Assembly (NCBI GenBank): GCA_038235385.1
Contig: JBBSTY010000097.1
Span: 1-16,814 of the forward strand
Direction of reading: 5' to 3'
Origin: JBBSTY01 sp038235385
GTDB taxonomy: Bacteria; Actinomycetota; Acidimicrobiia; Acidimicrobiales; Acidimicrobilacustridaceae
DNA length: 16,814 bases
The notes under the pieces are model-generated. The model did no database searches. It had not been told where the DNA came from and saw only the letters and a list, made by a program, of their open reading frames with translations. Positions 13,470 to 16,814 of this stretch are shown piece by piece. The translations under genes and the position numbers were made by a program. Positions within the stretch are counted from its first letter, which is position 1; every line of letters starts with the position of its first letter.

Positions 13470-14727
13470 TGGGGGCGAGGGTGGGGAACACCTGGGTGAC
13501 CTTGGCGAGCAGGTACTCGCCGTAGGTGCCGGTGAAGCCGTGGACGCTGGTGCGGTCCCAGCGGTCGGCGCCGTCGTCATCGAGCGGCCGTTCCACGATG
13601 GGGAGCCGATCGACGACGACGTCCCACGACGGGTCCAGGAAGAACGGGAACGAGAGCCGGTCGACGCCGCTGGTGTTGCGCACCCGGTGGGGCGTCGAGC
13701 GGTAACGACCGCCCGTCAGCCGCTCGAGCATGTCGCCGATGTTGGCCACGAACCGGTCGGTGCGGGCGTCGACGGCGACCCACCCCTCCGCACCGCGCAC
13801 CTCGAGACCCGGCGTGCCGTCCTGGCCGAGCAACGTGAGCAGCCCGTAGTCCGTGTGCTCGCCGACGCCCCACCCGCCGTTGGCTCGCTCGCCGTCATCG
13901 GGGCTTCCCTGCTCGTCGTCGTGGCCGCCGCCGCCCGCTTCGTCGCAACTGCGGTTGCCGCTGGCCCCGCCGTGGCGGTTGCGGTTGCCGCTGGCCCCGC
14001 CGTGGCGGTCGTCGTCGCCTTCGCGGTCGCCACGATCGCGCTGGTCCGCTCCCTCGTCATCGTCGGCCCACCGATCGTCGGACTCGTCGCCGTCGGTGCG
14101 GCCGGTGTCGGTCGGGGTGGCGGGGTAGTGGAACATCCGGAACAGGACCACGGGGTCGGCGGTGAGGTGCCGCAGGAACCAGTGGTGGTCGAGGCCCAGG
14201 CCGACGGCCATGCCGGCCAGCACCGCCTGGCCCACCCGGGTGAGCTCGTCGAGGTAGCCGAGCACGAGCGGACCGAGCTCGGCGGGGTCGGTGGGGAACA
14301 GGTTGGCGCCGTGCAGCGGCGTGGCGGCTGCCACCCGCGGATCGTCGGGTCCGAGCTCGGTCCCCACGTAGAGACCCTCCTTGCGGTCGGGCACGCCGCC
14401 CGTCAGCTCGCCGCCCAACGGGAACCACCCCCGCCACGCCCGACCACCGTGAGCCATGGCGATCTCGGCCTTGCGCTCCTCGGGGAGCGCGAAGAACCGG
14501 CGGGCGGCGTCGTGGAGAGCCCCGATCAGCTCGGGATCGACGCCGTGGCCGGCGACGGTGAAGAACCCGACCTCACGACAGGCCGTGTCGATGGCGGCAG
14601 CCGTCTCGATGACCGCGCCGCGAGCCCAGGCGTCGAAGCCATCCGGTGAGCGGGTGCCTGTGCGGGTCGTGCTTGCGGCAGCCGCGTCGATCAGCGGTTC
14701 GATGTCGATCTCGGGCACCCCGACCAT
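13456..14727 (-). CDS. Isopenicillin N synthase-like Fe(II)/2-oxoglutarate dioxygenase with a hydrophilic insert
   Basis: The 423-residue protein has the DIOX_N part (VPEIDIEPL at 4-12, REVGFFTVAGHGV at 51-63, ARRFFALPEERKAEIA at 75-90) and the 2OG-FeII_Oxy core: iron ligands His291 and Asp293 in GEHTDYGLLTLL, His347 in RSTPHRV, and the co-substrate Arg357 in DRLSF. So the active site is complete. Residues about 205-285, between MFHYP and WGVGEHTDYG, are an insert of Asp, Gly, Arg and Glu with no hydrophobic core, including RHGGASGNRN and RHGGASGNRS in tandem. Normal relatives are about 330-340 residues. The substrate is unknown. The ATG at 14727 follows TACGCT by six bases (leaderless). It lies 158 bases upstream of the secreted hydrolase gene. 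Confidence 0.88.
   Translation of the reverse strand: MVGVPEIDIEPLIDAAAASTTRTGTRSPDGFDAWARGAVIETAAAIDTACREVGFFTVAGHGVDPELIGALHDAARRFFALPEERKAEIAMAHGGRAWRGWFPLGGELTGGVPDRKEGLYVGTELGPDDPRVAAATPLHGANLFPTDPAELGPLVLGYLDELTRVGQAVLAGMAVGLGLDHHWFLRHLTADPVVLFRMFHYPATPTDTGRTDGDESDDRWADDDEGADQRDRGDREGDDDRHGGASGNRNRHGGASGNRSCDEAGGGGHDDEQGSPDDGERANGGWGVGEHTDYGLLTLLGQDGTPGLEVRGAEGWVAVDARTDRFVANIGDMLERLTGGRYRSTPHRVRNTSGVDRLSFPFFLDPSWDVVVDRLPIVERPLDDDGADRWDRTSVHGFTGTYGEYLLAKVTQVFPTLAPTEQA
13951..14010. repeat. 30-bp tandem duplication inside the dioxygenase gene
   Basis: 13951-13980 and 13981-14010 differ only at their last base. Each encodes ten residues on the minus strand, so the frame is kept. Near-identity points to a recent slippage or duplication event. 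Confidence 0.95.
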
Positions 14728-14733
14728 CGCCGA

Positions 14734-14739
14734 AGCGTA
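14734..14739 (-). promoter_or_regulatory. -10 hexamer TACGCT, leaderless promoter of the dioxygenase gene
   Basis: On the minus strand TACGCT is followed by TCGGCG and the ATG. It is the same hexamer as before tetR. No -35 or Shine-Dalgarno is apparent. Confidence 0.5.
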
Positions 14740-14864
14740 CGGCCAACTCGTCCGGCGGGATCCTCACCAGGTTCTCCGACGCACCGCCGAGGTCAGTTGC
14801 CGCTTCGCTGTTCGTGCCGATCCTGGCGGGGTTCGAGGGACGCCGTCGCCCTCAGGTCGGATCG

Positions 14865-15896
14865 TCAGTGGCGGGCGCGGCGGCGCCGCCACGACTGGGC
14901 GATCGACGGGGGCACGTAGCCCGCGTCGGCCCAGCTGAAGTTGGTGCCGGGCGGCACGATCTCGTCGATCCGATCGAGGATGTCGTCGCTGAGCACCACG
15001 TCGGCGGCGCCGAGTTGGCTCTCGAGGTGCTCGGAGGTGCGAGGGCCGATGATCGCCGCGGTGATCGCCGGGTGGTTGAGCACGAACGCCAGCGCGACGT
15101 GGATGAGGCTGATGCCGGCCTCCTCGGCGAGTACGGCCAACTTCTCGGCGGCCTCGAGCTTGGCCTGGTTCTCGGGCGTCGACAGGTCGTAGCGGGCCGG
15201 GATGCGCTGCGCGCGGCGGCTGGTGAGGTTGTCGGCGCCCTTGCGCCACGTGCCCGACAGCCACCCGCCGGCGAGCGGGCTCCACGGGATCACGCCCATG
15301 CCGTAGGTCTCACAGGTCGGCAGCACCTCGGCCTCCACCCCGCGGGCGAGGATCGAGTACGGCGGTTGCTCGCACACGAACCGCTCGCGGTTGCGCTTCT
15401 CGGCCACCCACTGCGCCTCGACGATCTGCGCGGCGGGGTAGGTGGAGCTGCCCAGGTAGCGGACCTTGCCCTGGCGCACCAGGTCGGTGAGCGCGCCGAG
15501 GGTCTCGTCGATGTCGGTGGTGGGTTCGGGCCGATGGATCTGGTAGAGGTCGATGTAGTCGGTACCGAGCCGCCGGAGGCTGTCCTCGCACTCGCGGATG
15601 ATCCAGCGCCGCGAATTGCCCGAGTGGTTCGGGTCGTCGCTCATCGGGCTGTGCACCTTGGTGGCGATCACGAGATCGTCGCGGCGACCGGCGATGGCCT
15701 TGCCCACGATCTCCTCGGATTCGCCACCCGAGTACACGTCGGCGGTGTCGATGAAGTTCACACCGGCGTCGAGCGCGGCATGGATGATGCCGATCGACTC
15801 GTCGTGATCCGGGTTGCCCCACGCCCCGAACATCATCGCCCCGAGGCACAGCGGACTGACCTGGAGGCCGGTTGTTCCCAACCTGCGGTGCTTCAT
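14865..15896 (-). CDS. Aldo/keto reductase
   Basis: The 343-residue protein is a typical AKR TIM barrel. The catalytic tetrad is visible as Asp50 and Tyr55 (NFIDTADVYSGG), Lys80 (VIATKV) and His121 (DLYQIHRPEP). The N-terminal MKHRRLGTTGLQVSPLCLG and C-terminal AAIIGPRTSEHLESQLGA (NADPH phosphate-binding side) are standard for the YghZ/AKR-like bacterial group. It reduces aldehydes or ketones with NADPH; the natural substrate is not readable. The C-terminus carries a basic run (WRRRRARH) not usual for the family. The ATG at 15896 has AAGGGGG seven bases upstream. It lies just upstream of the dioxygenase on the same strand, but the dioxygenase has its own promoter, so they need not share a transcript. 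Confidence 0.92.
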   Translation of the reverse strand: MKHRRLGTTGLQVSPLCLGAMMFGAWGNPDHDESIGIIHAALDAGVNFIDTADVYSGGESEEIVGKAIAGRRDDLVIATKVHSPMSDDPNHSGNSRRWIIRECEDSLRRLGTDYIDLYQIHRPEPTTDIDETLGALTDLVRQGKVRYLGSSTYPAAQIVEAQWVAEKRNRERFVCEQPPYSILARGVEAEVLPTCETYGMGVIPWSPLAGGWLSGTWRKGADNLTSRRAQRIPARYDLSTPENQAKLEAAEKLAVLAEEAGISLIHVALAFVLNHPAITAAIIGPRTSEHLESQLGAADVVLSDDILDRIDEIVPPGTNFSWADAGYVPPSIAQSWRRRRARH

Positions 15897-15947
15897 GGCA
15901 TCCCCCTTGCTGCCCGGCCAACGCCTGCGGCATCGCGTTCGAGGGCC

Positions 15948-15975
15948 AGGCTACGGGTCGTGGTCGCGATGGCAA
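15948..15975 (-). promoter_or_regulatory. Promoter of the aldo/keto reductase gene
   Basis: On the minus strand TTGCCA (15975-15970), 16 bases, then TAGCCT (15953-15948). This is the best sigma70-type promoter in the window. It predicts an untranslated leader of about 45 bases with a normal ribosome site. Confidence 0.6.
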
Positions 15976-16349
15976 CCGGCGAGGCGGACGCGGTGAGCGT
16001 CGCATCGCCCGACGAGACGTACCGCGGGTACTTCGATCCGGCGTGGCGCGACGCGTTCGACGCGAGCGCGGCAGGGCGTTGTCGGCGGTGTCCCTCAGCT
16101 CGCCGATCAGGAGCGGAACAGCCGCCGGGCCGACGAACGGGAGCGGCCTCTCGATCCCTCGTCTGCCCGTCTGCCCGCCCGCCCGTCCGCCCGTCCGCCC
16201 GTCCGTCTGCCCGTCCGCACGCGTCGAGTCGCCGACGGTGTCGACTCCACCGGGACAGGGGCGACGCCCGCCCCGTCGACCCATGCCGGTGGGCGAGACT
16301 GATGGGGTGGACGACCTCCGGGACCGGCGCTGAGGGGCCCTCGGCGGAG
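15976..16349. other. Gap between the divergent aldo/keto reductase and membrane-protein genes
   Basis: The plus frame beginning with the ATG at 15969 stays open through this gap and into the membrane-protein gene. Its first 35 codons are coding-like (PDETYRGYFDPAWRDAF) but the bias is lost after about 16076. A tetranucleotide tract fills 16161-16218. No other gene is evident. Confidence 0.4.
16161..16218. repeat. Tetranucleotide tract of GYCY units
   Basis: Fourteen four-base units of the form G(T/C)C(T/C), mainly GTCC, GCCC and GTCT, run without a break. The minus strand is therefore a G-rich run of GGGC/GGAC/AGAC steps. It is likely unstable in length and could form G-rich secondary structure. 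Confidence 0.85.
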
Positions 16350-16814
16350 ATGGAACCGGATCGGCCGGTCGGGGGTGTACTCCTCGTGAGCCCCGCCACG
16401 CTCGACGTCTCGACGCGCCCGCGTTCGGCACCCGATGATTCCGCCCGCCCGGTAGGGGGCTGGCGCACCGGCCGGTCGGCGCGGCTCGTCGCCGTGGCTC
16501 TGGTGGCGGCGGTGGTGGCCGTCGACCCCGGAGGTCTCCGCCCCTTCACCACCGTGCGGTGGCCGCTGGTGGCCGGGCTGCTCCTGGCCGCCGTCGCGGT
16601 CGGCTGGCGGGAGCGGGCGCCGGTACCGCCGGTGCTGCGGGCGCTCGGGCTCGCGTTCCTGGCGTGGATGACCCTCGCCACCGTCGTGGCCCTCGACCCG
16701 GTCAACGCGTGGCTCGGGCACCCGCAGCGACACCTCGGATGGCTCGGCTGGGTGGTGTGCGCTGGTGGGTTCGTCGCCGGGCTCGCGGTCACCACCGACG
16801 ACGCCCGGCGCCGC
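16350..16814 (+). CDS. Polytopic membrane protein resembling O-antigen ligase/polymerase (partial, 3' cut off)
   Basis: The frame is open to the window end and gives 155 residues: a polar N-terminus, then hydrophobic segments at about 44-60, 70-87, 95-115 and 128-147. The segment between the third and fourth, ALDPVNAWLGHPQRHLGWLGW, resembles the early 'xxPxxAWLGxxxRxxGLL' stretch of Wzy/WaaL-type O-antigen ligase proteins, which polymerise or attach surface polysaccharide at the membrane. The rest of the protein, with the defining large outer loop, is outside the window. Start is uncertain: ATG 16350 touches a GGCGGAG, while ATG 16302, GTG 16386 and even ATG 15969 share the frame. Family call is a good guess, not a proof. 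Confidence 0.6.
   Translation, partial: MEPDRPVGGVLLVSPATLDVSTRPRSAPDDSARPVGGWRTGRSARLVAVALVAAVVAVDPGGLRPFTTVRWPLVAGLLLAAVAVGWRERAPVPPVLRALGLAFLAWMTLATVVALDPVNAWLGHPQRHLGWLGWVVCAGGFVAGLAVTTDDARRR

Noticed and set aside
15893..16795. Long minus-strand frame of about 300 codons at the right end
   Set aside because: Dominated by Arg, Thr, Ser and Pro with the repeat tract translated as DGRADGRTGG-type runs. The plus strand over 16350-16814 has clear membrane helices instead.

Overview
The window reads as a chromosomal piece of a high-GC actinobacterium. Third codon positions are dominated by G/C. At least five genes carry a TAnnnT -10 hexamer only 6-8 bases before the start codon and no Shine-Dalgarno, which is leaderless expression typical of Actinomycetota. 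The families present (PAC2, a CYP124/125-like P450, a DUF7065-like protein, a MazEF pair ending in EAEPW) also fit. My best guess is Acidimicrobiia (an Ilumatobacter-like lineage); that placement is inference, not proof.

Layout. 1-72 is the 3' tail of an unidentified plus-strand gene, convergent with a PAC2-family gene (152-1024, minus). Divergent from PAC2 is an unusual fusion: tandem CBS domains joined to a complete citrate synthase (1107-2657). A GNAT acetyltransferase follows (2710-3162). Next is a lower-GC segment holding a MazEF-type toxin-antitoxin operon (3322-3890) and a decayed second copy of the GNAT 3' end (about 4090-4177), so the TA module lies between an intact gene and a relic of its paralogue. 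4181-5326 carries a possible 40-residue membrane peptide, a zinc-ribbon mini-protein, a PLDc_N-type membrane protein and several short tandem repeats, including two different heptanucleotide arrays.

5327-9682 is a minus-strand block: a TetR regulator, then a P450 plus DUF7065-like pair whose promoter has a perfect palindrome in the -35/-10 spacer, then a lipoprotein alpha/beta hydrolase. The P450 and DUF7065-like gene look like an operon acting on a hydrophobic (lipid, steroid or terpenoid) substrate, with TetR the likely repressor. A BON-domain membrane protein (9833-10339, plus) converges on a 962-residue secreted esterase-like protein with three repeated beta-sandwich modules (10410-13298, minus), with a strong hairpin between them. 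Upstream on the minus strand are two imperfect copies of a palindromic element, an isopenicillin-N-synthase-type Fe(II)/2-oxoglutarate dioxygenase with an 80-residue hydrophilic insert, and an aldo/keto reductase with a good promoter. The window ends inside a plus-strand polytopic membrane protein resembling O-antigen ligase/polymerase, preceded by a 58-base tetranucleotide tract.

Most notable items: the CBS-citrate synthase fusion with Glu at the usual catalytic Asp position, the GNAT relic beyond the TA module, the twin palindromic elements, and the dioxygenase insert with a nearly perfect 30-bp tandem duplication. I saw no rRNA, tRNA, CRISPR array, transposase or integrase.
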